From contig NZ_CP071870.1 of assembly GCF_017569205.1 (NCBI RefSeq), positions 2,790,001 through 2,854,000 on the forward strand: a DNA stretch of 64,000 nt, read 5' to 3'. This document shows positions 52,009 to 60,521 of the stretch, one piece after another; the first letter of the stretch is position 1, and each line of letters begins with the position of its first letter. Under the pieces are notes generated by a model that saw only the letters and a program-made list of their open reading frames with translations, made no database searches and was not told where the DNA came from. Made by a program: the position numbers and the translations under genes. This DNA comes from Propioniciclava sp. MC1595 (GTDB lineage: Bacteria > Actinomycetota > Actinomycetes > Propionibacteriales > Propionibacteriaceae).

Positions 52009-52965
52009 TCAGGCGCCGTAGGTGTTCTCCTCCGAGAACAGGGTGCTGACGGACTCCCCGAGGTGGATGCGGCGGACGGCCTCGGCGAACAGCGGGGCCA
52101 CCGACAACGACACGAGCCGGTCGATGGGCTTGTCCTGCGGGACGGTGTTGGTGGTGACGATCTCGTCGATGTCGTCGCGGGCGTTGAAGGTCTGAACCGC
52201 GTTGCCGGTGAACAGGCCGTGGGTGCAGACCACCGACACGCCCTGGGCGTCGTAGCGACGGATGCAGTCGATGAGGGTCATGGTCGAGCCGCCGGTGGCG
52301 ATCTCGTCGTCGAGCACGATGCAGTCCTTGCCCTGCACGTCGCCGACGATCGCGTCGATGACGACGGTGTCGTCGGCCAGCCGTCGCTTCGAGCCCGCCG
52401 CCACCTCGACGCCGAGGGCGCGGGCGAACCGGTTGGCGGCCTTGGCGTTGCCGAAGTCGGGCGACACCACGACCGTGTTGGACAGGTCGCGGCCCCGGAA
52501 GTGCTCGGCGAGCACGGGCAGCGCGGTCAGGTGGTCGACCGGCATGGAGAAGAAGCCGTGCACCTGCTCGGCGTGCAGCGTCATCGTGAGCACGCGGGTG
52601 GCGCCGGCGGTGGCCAGCAGGTCGGCGACCAGCCGGCCGCCCAGCGAGATGCGCGGGGCGTCCTTCTTGTCCGAGCGCGCGTACGCGTAGTGCGGCATGA
52701 CGACGTTGACCTGGGACGCGGAGGCCCCGCGCGCGGCGTCCACCATCATCAGGAGCTCCATGAGGTTCTCCTGGGTCGGCGGGGCCACCGGCTGCACGAT
52801 GTACACGTCCCGCTGCCGGCAGTTCGCGCGCAACTGCACCTGCAGGCAGTCGTTGCTGAACCGCTGGACGCGGGCGGGCGACAGGTCGACGTCCAAGAGG
52901 TCGCACATCTCGCGGGCGAACTCGGGATGGGCCTGGCCGGAGAACACGACGACATCGTTGGTCAC
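52009..52965 (-). CDS. prs: Ribose-phosphate diphosphokinase (PRPP synthetase)
   Basis: A 318-residue enzyme making PRPP from ribose-5-phosphate and ATP. Conserved parts are RSDKKDAPRISLGGRLVADLL, catalytic LHAEQVHGFF, VVSPDFGNAKAANRFA and the PRPP loop IVLDDEIATGGSTM. The N-terminal FSNDCLQVQL replaces the usual FSDGE-type segment, so it belongs to a diverged branch, and a canonical prs may exist elsewhere. GTG 52965 lies six bases after TAGGAT, predicting a leaderless mRNA. Confidence 0.9.
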   Translation of the reverse strand: MTNDVVVFSGQAHPEFAREMCDLLDVDLSPARVQRFSNDCLQVQLRANCRQRDVYIVQPVAPPTQENLMELLMMVDAARGASASQVNVVMPHYAYARSDKKDAPRISLGGRLVADLLATAGATRVLTMTLHAEQVHGFFSMPVDHLTALPVLAEHFRGRDLSNTVVVSPDFGNAKAANRFARALGVEVAAGSKRRLADDTVVIDAIVGDVQGKDCIVLDDEIATGGSTMTLIDCIRRYDAQGVSVVCTHGLFTGNAVQTFNARDDIDEIVTTNTVPQDKPIDRLVSLSVAPLFAEAVRRIHLGESVSTLFSEENTYGA

Positions 52966-53006
52966 GACGGCATCCTACGGGCGGCCGTCCGGACGCCCCG
53001 GGCCAC

Positions 53007-53684
53007 TCACCCGTTGAACTTGTAGCCCAGCCCCCGCACGGTCACCAGCAGCTGCGGGTCGGCCGGGTCGGCCTCGATCTTGCCGCGCAGGCGCTTGATG
53101 TGGACGTCGAGGGTCTTGGTGTCCCCCACGTAGTCCGCTCCCCACACGCGGTCGATGAGCTGGCCGCGGGTCATCACGCGCCCGGCGTTGCGCAGGAGCA
53201 TCTCGAGCAGCTCGAACTCCTTCAGGGCCAGCCGCACGGGCTCGCCGCCGACCCACACCTCGTGGCGCTCGACGTCCATCCGGACGCCGGACTCCTCGAT
53301 CACGTCGGGCATCAGCTCGGTGTCGGCCCCGCGCCGCAGGACCGCGCGCACCCGCGCGAGCAGCTCGCGGTGGCTGAACGGCTTGGTGACGTAGTCGTCG
53401 GCGCCCAGCTCCAGGCCGACGACCTTGTCGATCTCGGCGTCGCGGGCGGTGACCATGATGATCGGCACGGTGCTGCGCTGGCGCAGCCGGCGGCACACCT
53501 CGGTGCCCGACAGGCCCGGCATCATCAGGTCCAGCAGCACGATGTCGGCGCCGTGGCGCTCGAACTGGGCCAGCCCCTCCTCGCCGTCGGCGGCCAGGAT
53601 GACCTCGAACCCCTCCTTGGCGAGCATGAAGCCCAGGGCGTCCCGGTAGCTCTCCTCGTCCTCCACGATCAGGACCACGCTCAT
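53007..53684 (-). CDS. regX3: Response regulator RegX3
   Basis: A 225-residue OmpR/PhoB-type regulator. The receiver has acidic VEDE, phospho-acceptor Asp52 in LLDLMMPG and Lys101 in VTKPFS. The winged-helix domain ends TLDVHIKRLRGKIE and TVRGLGYKF. With SenX3 and PhoU it forms the phosphate-starvation system of actinobacteria. The ATG overlaps the senX3 stop (ATGA). Confidence 0.95.
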   Translation of the reverse strand: MSVVLIVEDEESYRDALGFMLAKEGFEVILAADGEEGLAQFERHGADIVLLDLMMPGLSGTEVCRRLRQRSTVPIIMVTARDAEIDKVVGLELGADDYVTKPFSHRELLARVRAVLRRGADTELMPDVIEESGVRMDVERHEVWVGGEPVRLALKEFELLEMLLRNAGRVMTRGQLIDRVWGADYVGDTKTLDVHIKRLRGKIEADPADPQLLVTVRGLGYKFNG

Positions 53685-54823
53685 GCGACTTCCTCCTCTT
53701 CCTCGGCCGCGGCGGGCAGCGTGATCGTGAACGTCGACCCGCTGCCCAGCTTGCTCCACACGGTGACCTCGCCGCCGTGGCCCTCCACGATCTCGGCCAC
53801 GATCGAGAGGCCCAGCCCCGTGCCGCCGGTCTGGCGGCTCCGGGCGTAGTCGACGCGGTAGAACCGCTCGAAGATGCGCTTGGTGTCCTCCGCGCCGATC
53901 CCGATGCCGTTGTCGGTCACGGCGATCGCGACCCGCGGCTCGGGCCCGTCGGTCACCGCACGGGTCGTGATGACGACCCGCGCCTTCTCACCGGAGTAGG
54001 TGATGGCGTTGTGCACGAGGTTCACCACGGCGGTCACGAGCTGCTCGTGCTTGCCGCGGACGACCAGCCCCTCCTCCCCGCCGCGGGTGAGGCTGACCTG
54101 CCGCTGCTCGGCCAATTGGCGGCTGCGGTCGAGGGCCAGGCCGACGACCTCGTCGACCGACACCTCTTCGGCGTTGCTGACCGGCTCGCCCTGCAGCCGG
54201 GACAGCTGCACGATCTGGGTGACCAGCTGCGACAGCCGCGAGGACTCCGCCTGGATCTTGCGCGAGAAGCGCGCCACGGCCTCGGGGTCGTCCGCGGCCT
54301 GTTCGACGGCCTCCGACAGGAGCGTAATCGCACCGACCGGGGTCTTGAGCTCGTGGGTCGCGTTCGCCATGAAGTCGCGCGCGGACGCCTGCACGCGCAG
54401 CGCCGCCCCGCGGTCGTCGGCCACGACGAGGATGTTGCCGTCGTCGAGGCGCAGCACCCGGACGGCGAGCCGCTGCTGGGATCGCCCGACACCGCCGCGG
54501 CCGGCGCGGACCTGGTCGAGGTTGACCGAGGCCGACTCCCCGGTGCGGCGCACTTCACGGACGAGGTCCAGCAGGGCGGGGATGGCGACCCGGTTGCCGC
54601 GGATCAGCCCCAGCTCGGTGGCGAGCTCGTTGCTGGCGAGGATGTCGTCCACGTCGCCGATGAGCGCTCCCCCGGACCGCAGGGCGTCCAGGATGCGGCG
54701 GCGCTCCAGGTGCTGGTCGACCGGTTCGGGCTCGGCGCGGCGGCTCAGCACGAACCACGCCACGAGGTAGCCCGCGAACACCCCGGCGACGAGTCCGATG
54801 AGGGCGGCGAGAGCGGGCGACAC
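53681..54823 (-). CDS. senX3: Sensor histidine kinase SenX3
   Basis: A 380-residue kinase. One to two N-terminal membrane segments (about 5-27), a PAS-like region (about 45-145), phospho-acceptor His157 in ANATHELKTPVGAI, and a HATPase (LVHNAITYSGEKA, DNGIGIG, RQTGGTGLGLSIV). The acidic tail is EEEEEVA. GTG 54823. It has no large sensor domain, consistent with control through PhoU and the Pst transporter. Faces phoU across a PHO box. Confidence 0.95.
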   Translation of the reverse strand: MSPALAALIGLVAGVFAGYLVAWFVLSRRAEPEPVDQHLERRRILDALRSGGALIGDVDDILASNELATELGLIRGNRVAIPALLDLVREVRRTGESASVNLDQVRAGRGGVGRSQQRLAVRVLRLDDGNILVVADDRGAALRVQASARDFMANATHELKTPVGAITLLSEAVEQAADDPEAVARFSRKIQAESSRLSQLVTQIVQLSRLQGEPVSNAEEVSVDEVVGLALDRSRQLAEQRQVSLTRGGEEGLVVRGKHEQLVTAVVNLVHNAITYSGEKARVVITTRAVTDGPEPRVAIAVTDNGIGIGAEDTKRIFERFYRVDYARSRQTGGTGLGLSIVAEIVEGHGGEVTVWSKLGSGSTFTITLPAAAEEEEEVA

Positions 54824-54894
54824 GCCCTCAGCATAGGCCCGACACGGCCGCCGGGGCCGCGCGCGGAGGCCGTCTCGGCCGGGCGTCCCCGAGG

Positions 54895-54923
54895 GTTCAC
54901 CGAGTGTTCACCCGGCGTTCGCG
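54895..54923. promoter_or_regulatory. PHO box: three 11-bp direct repeats
   Basis: GTTCACC at 54895 and 54906 and GTTCGCG at 54917 are spaced exactly 11 bases, the form of PhoP/RegX3-type PHO boxes known from Streptomyces (GTTCACC repeats). It lies between the divergent senX3 and phoU starts, indicating phosphate-controlled autoregulation. Confidence 0.8.
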
Positions 54924-55010
54924 GGGAGGCACGCCTAAGATCGTTCGGGGGACGTAACGTGGCGCCCCGTGCCCGGAGGGCCACACCCCATCGAACGCGA
55001 AGGAGCGCAG

Positions 55011-55676
55011 ATGCGCGAGAGCTACCAGCAGGAACTCAGCTCGGTCGTCACCGACCTGATCACGATGACCGACCGGGTGCAGGTCGCGGTGACGGAGGCC
55101 ACGAAGGCCCTGCTGACCTCCGACCTGGCGGCCGCCGAGAAGGTCATCAGCGACGACAGCATCCTCGACCAGCTCCACGACGACCTCGAGCAGCGCTGCT
55201 TCGTCCTGCTGGCCCGCCAGGCGCCCGTCGCCGGCGAGCTCCGCACGCTCGTCGCAGCCCTGCGCATGGTGGCCGACCTGGCCCGCATGGGCGACCTGTC
55301 CGCCCACATCGCCAAGATCGCCCGCATGCGCTACCCCCGCGGTGCGGTCCCCGAGTCGATGCAGCCCAACTTCCAGCGCATGGCGGCGCTGGCGTCCGAG
55401 ATGGTCGAGATCGCCGGCCGCACCCTGCGCGAGCGCAACGTGCTCGACGCCGAGAAGATGGCCGACCACGACGAGGAGGTCGACGAGCTGCGCAGCCACC
55501 AGTTCCGCATCCTGCTCGACGACGCCTGGAGCCACGGTGTCGAGGCGGCCGTCGACTGCGCGCTGCTGGGCCGCTACTACGAGCGCATCGCCGACCACGC
55601 CGTGCTGATGGGCAGCCGCGTGATCTACATCGTCACCGGCCTGCACCCCGAGGGCGAGAACTGGACGATCGCCTGA
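55011..55676 (+). CDS. phoU: Phosphate signalling protein PhoU
   Basis: A 221-residue all-helical protein with two repeats. Each carries a metal-binding-like E/DxxxD motif (DLEQRCFVLLARQAPVAGELR; DEEVDELRSHQFRIL) and the arrangement ADLARMGDLSAHIAK / YYERIADHAVLMG. It transmits phosphate status from the Pst transporter to SenX3. ATG 55011 follows AAGGAG. Confidence 0.95.
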   Translation: MRESYQQELSSVVTDLITMTDRVQVAVTEATKALLTSDLAAAEKVISDDSILDQLHDDLEQRCFVLLARQAPVAGELRTLVAALRMVADLARMGDLSAHIAKIARMRYPRGAVPESMQPNFQRMAALASEMVEIAGRTLRERNVLDAEKMADHDEEVDELRSHQFRILLDDAWSHGVEAAVDCALLGRYYERIADHAVLMGSRVIYIVTGLHPEGENWTIA

Positions 55677-55774
55677 CGCCGACAGGCCGCCTTCCGAACG
55701 CCGACAGCCCGCCTTCCCGGCCCCCGGGAGCCTGAACACAGGCTCTCGGCGGGCGGAAGGCGGGCTGTCGGCGT
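55676..55774. repeat. Direct plus inverted 20-bp repeats between phoU and gpm
   Basis: The 20-base unit at 55698-55717 (starting ACGCCGACAG) is repeated directly at 55676-55695 with one mismatch, and its exact reverse complement lies at 55755-55774. The last arm can pair with either of the first two, giving two alternative long hairpins. It sits between convergent phoU and gpm and probably terminates both. Confidence 0.7.
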
Positions 55775-55778
55775 GTGG

Positions 55779-56528
55779 TTACTTCTTGCCCTGGTTCTTC
55801 ACGGCCTCGATGGCGGCCTTCGCAGCCTCGGGGTCGAGGTAACGGCCACCCTTGGTGACGGGCTGGAAGTCGTCGTCCAGCTCGTAGTACAGCGGGATGC
55901 CGGTGGGGATGTTCAGGCCCGCGATGTCGGCGTCCGAGATGCCGTCGAGGTGCTTGACCAGCGCGCGCAGCGAGTTGCCGTGGGCGGTGACCAGCACGAC
56001 CTTGCCGGCGGCGAGGTCGGGCTTGATGCTTGACTCCCAGTAGGGAAGCATCCGGACGACGACGTCGGCCAGGCACTCGGTCTGGGGGCGCTCGTCCTCG
56101 GGGATGTCGGCGTAGCGCGGGTCGTTGAACTGGCTGTACTCGTTGTCCTTGTCGAGCACGGGCGGCGGGGTGTCGTAGCTGCGGCGCCACAGCATGAACT
56201 GCTCCTCGCCGTACTTGGCCAGCGTCTCGGCCTTGTCCAGGCCCTGCAGGCCGCCGTAGTGGCGCTCGTTGAGGCGCCAGGAGCGCTCGACGGGGATCCA
56301 GTGGCGGTCGCAGCCGTCAAGGGCGAGGTAGGCGGTGTGGATGGCGCGGCGCAGCAGCGACGTGTGCAGCTTCTCGGGCAGCAGCCCCTCGGCCTTGAGG
56401 AGCTCCGCGGCCTTCTTGGCCTCGCCGACGCCCTTCTCGTTGATGTCCACGTCAACCCAGCCCGTGAACAGGTTCTTCTGGTTCCACTCGCTCTCGCCGT
56501 GGCGAAGGAGGATCAACTTGTACGTCAT
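55779..56528 (-). CDS. gpmA: 2,3-bisphosphoglycerate-dependent phosphoglycerate mutase
   Basis: A 249-residue glycolytic enzyme. The phospho-histidine motif is [10 protein letters not shown] (His about 10), with [14 protein letters not shown] and [15 protein letters not shown] also conserved. The gpm-phoU-senX3-regX3 neighbourhood is typical for actinobacteria. ATG 56528 is set by the family start [11 protein letters not shown]. The truncated P450 frame runs into its 5' end. Confidence 0.95.
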   Translation of the reverse strand: MTYKLILLRHGESEWNQKNLFTGWVDVDINEKGVGEAKKAAELLKAEGLLPEKLHTSLLRRAIHTAYLALDGCDRHWIPVERSWRLNERHYGGLQGLDKAETLAKYGEEQFMLWRRSYDTPPPVLDKDNEYSQFNDPRYADIPEDERPQTECLADVVVRMLPYWESSIKPDLAAGKVVLVTAHGNSLRALVKHLDGISDADIAGLNIPTGIPLYYELDDDFQPVTKGGRYLDPEAAKAAIEAVKNQGKK

Positions 56529-56679
56529 GGCCCGAGCCTATCGCCCGGGGGTCGCCCCGGGGCAGCCACGGCGTCCCAACCCACCCTCGTTCTGCGGACG
56601 CCACCGCTCGGGAACTTTCGCGGGCCGGCGTCCGACTACTGAGTAGCTTGGGTGGGCCCAACCGCGCGAGGATCCGAGG

Positions 56680-57330
56680 GGAGTTGACCAGGTGCGACAG
56701 CAGCGTGTGGTCGGGGTTGGCGCGGTAGTGGGGCGCGAGCTCGTCGATCATGGTCTCGACCTCGTCGCGGGCGGTGAGGGCGCGGGCCCAGACCTCGGGG
56801 TCGTCGGCGTAGTTGCCCGTGCCGTCGATCATGTGCTGGCTCCAGCGCTCCATGTCGTGCCAGTCGGCGCCGAGGGTGCCCAGGATCTCCACGAGGTTGG
56901 CCGCGGCGAACGGGGCCGCGAAGTGGCGGATCAGGTCGGCGCCCGAGCCGACCTCCTTGAGGTGCGCGATGTACTTCTCGGTGTTGGCCTCGAAGACCGA
57001 GGTCCAGCTCTCCTTGATCGCGCGGGGCTTCAGGACGCCCCCGTAGGCGGCGCGTTCGACGGCGTGCTCGGGGTCGTCCTTGCGCAGCATCGAGTGGCCC
57101 ATGGCCTTGTACATCAGGGAGCCCTGCTCGCGGGCGGTGAAGCGGTCGGGGTCCTGCTCGATGGTGTGGCAGGCGTCGTAGGACACGACCATGTAGCGGT
57201 TGACGGCGGGCACCCAGTGGACGGGGGCCTCCTGGCGCATCCGGCGGAAGATCGGGTACGGGTCGGCGTACAGGTCGTTGATGGTCACCCAGTCGGCGAC
57301 CGGGGCCGGGCGGGTCGTGGTGGTCGTCAT
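56680..57330 (-). pseudogene. Cytochrome P450 truncated after about 215 residues
   Basis: Begins like an intact P450: MTTTTTRPAPVADWVTINDL, PYPIFRRMRQEAPVHWV, DPDRFTAREQGSL and MLRKDDPEHAVERAA (C-helix). Similarity stops near HTLLSHLVNS, just before the I-helix. The frame then reads unrelated sequence into the gpm gene and ends at 56452. The I-helix, ExxR and heme cysteine are all absent, so it cannot bind heme. A 3' deletion has joined it to the gpm promoter region. Confidence 0.8.
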
Positions 57331-57426
57331 GGCTTCTCCTTCGAAGTCGTTGATTCCATGGTCACCCGGAGACATACATGACGTAAAGCACAGGTATTTA
57401 GGGAACTTCTTCACTAACATTGAGGA

Positions 57427-58338
57427 ATGGCCAAGGTCACGATCCGCCAGCTCGAGGTGTTCCTCGAGGTGGCGCGCCACCCAACCCTCTCGGCGGCGGC
57501 GTCCGCGCTGCACCTGTCGGAGTCGGCCGTCTCCCACGTCGTCACCGAATTGGAGCGCGCGTTGGGCGAGCGCCTCACCGTGCGCCGCAAGGCCAAAGGC
57601 GTGACGCTGACGGCGGCCGGCGAGCTGGTGGCGCGCCGCGCGCGCACGGTGGTCGAGGCCATCCACGAGATCCCCCACGAACTTGCCCAGGGGCGGGACG
57701 GCCGCCTCGCCGGGCCAGTCGCCGTCGGCTGCTACAACGGCATCGCCGACAGCGTCCTGCCCCCCGTCGTCCAACGGTTCGCCGAGGACTTCCCCGAGGT
57801 GCGGGTCGACATTCGTGTCGGCGACAACGACGAGCTCATCGAGGCCCTGCACGAGGGCTCCCTGGACCTCGCCGTGCTCTACGACGTGAACCTGCCCACC
57901 GGGCTGACGAAGCGGATGATCTACCCCACCGAGGTCGTGGCGGTTCTGCCGGCCGACCACCCCCTCGCCGCCGGACCTGACGTGGACCTGGCCGACCTCG
58001 TCGCTGAGCCACTGATCGTGCTGGACACCCGCCCGTCGCGGGAGAACACCCTGGAGGCGTTCGAGGCCCGGGGGCTCAGCCCGAACCTGCGCGCCGCGAT
58101 CCCGCAGATCGAGGTGGTGCGAGCGCTGGTCGGCCGGGGCCTCGGGTACACGCTGCTGAGGTCGCGGCCTGCGGTGATGCACCGTACGACCGAGGGGCGA
58201 CCGCTGACGGGCCTGCCGCTGCGGCCCCGGTTCGGCCGCTCGGCCGTCGTCGCGGCCTGGCCGAGTGCGCTGCGGCCGAACGCCCGTACCCTCACGGTGG
58301 CCGAGGTGTGCCGCGAGGAGTTCGCGGCCTTCCGGTGA
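57427..58338 (+). CDS. LysR-family transcriptional regulator
   Basis: A 303-residue LysR-type regulator. The winged HTH is at residues 3-60 (IRQLEVFLEVARHPTLSAAASALHLSESAVSHVVTELE pattern), and the effector domain starts near residue 90 (GPVAVGCYNG). It is divergent from the truncated P450, with 96 AT-richer bases between, and probably once controlled it. The effector is unknown. Confidence 0.93.
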   Translation: MAKVTIRQLEVFLEVARHPTLSAAASALHLSESAVSHVVTELERALGERLTVRRKAKGVTLTAAGELVARRARTVVEAIHEIPHELAQGRDGRLAGPVAVGCYNGIADSVLPPVVQRFAEDFPEVRVDIRVGDNDELIEALHEGSLDLAVLYDVNLPTGLTKRMIYPTEVVAVLPADHPLAAGPDVDLADLVAEPLIVLDTRPSRENTLEAFEARGLSPNLRAAIPQIEVVRALVGRGLGYTLLRSRPAVMHRTTEGRPLTGLPLRPRFGRSAVVAAWPSALRPNARTLTVAEVCREEFAAFR

Positions 58339-58368
58339 CCGCGCCGGCCGCCGTGCCATGATGGCCGG

Positions 58369-58713
58369 ATGACTGACTACGGCCCCGAGGACGCGGCGGT
58401 CGACCTCGCCGAGCGCGAGGCCGAGCTGCGCCGCAAGCTCGCCCGCCTCACCGCCCCGGTCGAGGAGGGCAGCACGATCGGCTTCGGCAAGCGCATCGGC
58501 GACGGGACGATCCAGGCGATCCAGCAGATGGAGGACGCCGGGTCGGCGCAGGTCATCGCCGACACACTCGACGAAGTGCTGCGCGCGCAGGCCCGGTTGG
58601 CCGACGGCACGTGGGGTCGCTGCGAGGTGTGCGGGATCGCGATCGACCCCGACCGCCTCGAGTTCCGGCCCTGGTCGACCACCTGCATCGACCACGCGGA
58701 CGCCCCGCGCTGA
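58369..58713 (+). CDS. TraR/DksA-type zinc-finger protein
   Basis: A 114-residue protein with a coiled-coil-like first half (LAEREAELRRKLARLT) and a C4-type finger remnant: CEVCG, then CIDHA. The fourth cysteine is missing, so metal may be held by Cys3 plus His/Asp. DksA-family proteins act on RNA polymerase secondary channels. ATG 58369 is six bases after CATGAT. Confidence 0.88.
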   Translation: MTDYGPEDAAVDLAEREAELRRKLARLTAPVEEGSTIGFGKRIGDGTIQAIQQMEDAGSAQVIADTLDEVLRAQARLADGTWGRCEVCGIAIDPDRLEFRPWSTTCIDHADAPR

Positions 58714-58797
58714 GACGCCGGGAACTTTTCGGACCCGCCGCACGACTGATGGGGTGAAGGGCGTCACCTGACGCCGACCCCAGCCGCAGGAGGCAGC

Positions 58798-59622
58798 GTG
58801 TTCTCGTTCGACGACGTCCCGGTGAAGTTCATCGGGCTCCTGGTGCTGTTCGCCTGGTGCACGATCTGGTGCACCTACGAGCTCACCCGCCCCCAGAACG
58901 GCCGGCAGCGCGTCTCGAACGTGCTGCACCTGGTCATGGCCGTGGTGATGCTGCTGATGGTGGCCCGCCCGACGTGGACGGGGCTCCTGTCGGTCGTCCC
59001 GATCGACGCGCTCACCGGCGTGTTCGCCGTCGGCACCCTGTGGTTCGGCTGGCTGGCCGTCACGGCGTCCGTGCGGCACGACCGTGCCGGGCGTTGGCAC
59101 GCGATCGGGCACGCGCTGATGTTCGCGGCCATGACGTGGCACGTGGCCGCGATGGCGGTGAAGCGGGCCCACCGCACGCCCACGGGCATGGACATGGACT
59201 GGATGATGGCCGCCGGCCGCCCCGGCGGCGAGCTGTGGCTGTTCGCGCTGGTCGGCGTCCCGCTGATGGCGTACCTGCTCTTCGCCAGCGTGGTCGGGTT
59301 GCGCGACATCCTCCGCCCTGCGGCGCCGGTCAACCACGCCTGCGCCTGCGGAACTGACTGCGCGTGTGGCACGGACTGCGGCTGCCCGGCCGCACCCGGC
59401 GACGCGCGCATCCAGCACCTCGAGCACGCCCAGGGCGGCACTACCGCGTTGCTGACCGCGCCGTCCACGATGGCGTGGACCTGCCACGAGGAACGTCCGG
59501 TCGGGTCGGTGCGCTACCGACTGGCCGCCCTGTCAGACGTCGCCATGAACTTCGGCATGTTCTGGATGAGCACCGGGATCATGGTCCCCCTGCTGCCGTT
59601 CTTCGCGCTGCTGGCCTTCTGA
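58798..59622 (+). CDS. DUF5134 membrane protein with cysteine-rich insert
   Basis: A 274-residue protein with about six membrane helices of the DUF5134 type. The loop after the fifth helix (about 181-198) reads ACACGTDCACGTDCGCP, with seven cysteines in a tandem CACGTDC pattern like a metallothionein. Flanking helices have Met/His-rich stretches (MFAAMTWHVAAM, MDMDWMM). Copper handling is plausible. GTG 58798 follows AGGAGG. Confidence 0.82.
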   Translation: MFSFDDVPVKFIGLLVLFAWCTIWCTYELTRPQNGRQRVSNVLHLVMAVVMLLMVARPTWTGLLSVVPIDALTGVFAVGTLWFGWLAVTASVRHDRAGRWHAIGHALMFAAMTWHVAAMAVKRAHRTPTGMDMDWMMAAGRPGGELWLFALVGVPLMAYLLFASVVGLRDILRPAAPVNHACACGTDCACGTDCGCPAAPGDARIQHLEHAQGGTTALLTAPSTMAWTCHEERPVGSVRYRLAALSDVAMNFGMFWMSTGIMVPLLPFFALLAF

Positions 59623-59773
59623 GGGGAGCGAAGGCGAGGCGGGCCTCATCCGGCCCGGGCCGCCCAGCACCTGCGGGCAGCGGCCCCGGCCGTGGGGCAC
59701 GGAGCGATCGCTCGCAGCGTGCGGGGGTGGGCAGGTTCACGGGGGGACCTACGCCCCCAGAATGTGGCAAAGA

Positions 59774-59786
59774 GTCACATGGTGAC
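59774..59786. promoter_or_regulatory. Palindrome at the start of the TetR-type gene
   Basis: GTCAC (59774-59778), ATG, GTGAC (59782-59786) lies four bases before the TTG start used below. A small perfect inverted repeat; a candidate autoregulatory operator. A further 12-bp palindrome, GAGCGATCGCTC, is at 59702-59713. Confidence 0.35.
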
Positions 59787-59789
59787 AAG

Positions 59790-60521
59790 TTGAAACATAG
59801 GTGCCGGCAACTGGGAACCCGGCACACCTACCACCACGGCGACCTCCCCGACGCGGTCATGGGCGCTGCCCTGGAGGAGATGGAGCGTGGGGACCGGTTC
59901 GCCGTCAACTTCAACCGCATCGCGCGCGAGCTCGGTGTCAGCCACAGTGCCATCTACCGGCACTTCCCCAACAAGCAGGCGTTGATCGACGCCCTGGCCC
60001 GTCGCGGGTTCGAGCAACTGGGCTCCGACCTCGGTGCAGCGCTCGCCGAGCTCGAGGGCAGCGGGGCCGGCGCCCGCATCCGGGCGCTGGCCCGCACGTT
60101 CGTCGCCTACGCGGTCTCGGAACCCATGATGTTGCGCCTCATGTTCTCGGGGGTGGCCACTGACCGGGATCGGGATCCGGACCTGCGGCAGGCAGCCCTC
60201 GCCACGATCGGGATGCTGCATCGGGAGGTCAAGCAGGCCGCGGCCGAGGGCTGGGTGCCACCCCACGAGGTCGGCGACGTGACCCGATTCTTCTGGGCCA
60301 GCATGTATGGCATCGCCACGCTCAAGATCGAGGGCCAGTTCGAGGGGATGCTGCCCGACGAGGCCGCCTTCGACCGTTTCGTCGAACGTTCAGCCGACTG
60401 GCTCGCCCTGGGCGTCGGTCACCCGCCCGACGACGAGCTCCCCGAGGAATGGCCCCCGTTGCCCGTCAGCGGGCAGCAAAGCGGGGCGCCAACAACTCCA
60501 TCTGTTCAAGGACCAGCTTGA
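59790..60521 (+). CDS. TetR/AcrR-family transcriptional regulator
   Basis: A 243-residue regulator. The HTH (about 30-62) has FNRIARELGVSHSAIYRHFPNKQALIDAL, and the C-terminal ligand domain is of the WHG type (AYAVSEPMMLRLMFSG). The start is uncertain: TTG 59790 gives the expected RHTYHHGDLPDAV lead-in, while ATG 59858 would cut it. The last 18 codons overlap the convergent hsdR gene. Confidence 0.87.
   Translation: MKHRCRQLGTRHTYHHGDLPDAVMGAALEEMERGDRFAVNFNRIARELGVSHSAIYRHFPNKQALIDALARRGFEQLGSDLGAALAELEGSGAGARIRALARTFVAYAVSEPMMLRLMFSGVATDRDRDPDLRQAALATIGMLHREVKQAAAEGWVPPHEVGDVTRFFWASMYGIATLKIEGQFEGMLPDEAAFDRFVERSADWLALGVGHPPDDELPEEWPPLPVSGQQSGAPTTPSVQGPA

Noticed and set aside
59779-59793. 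ATG at 59779 as the TetR start
   Set aside because: It runs ATG GTG ACA AGT TGA and stops after four codons; the TetR frame is different.
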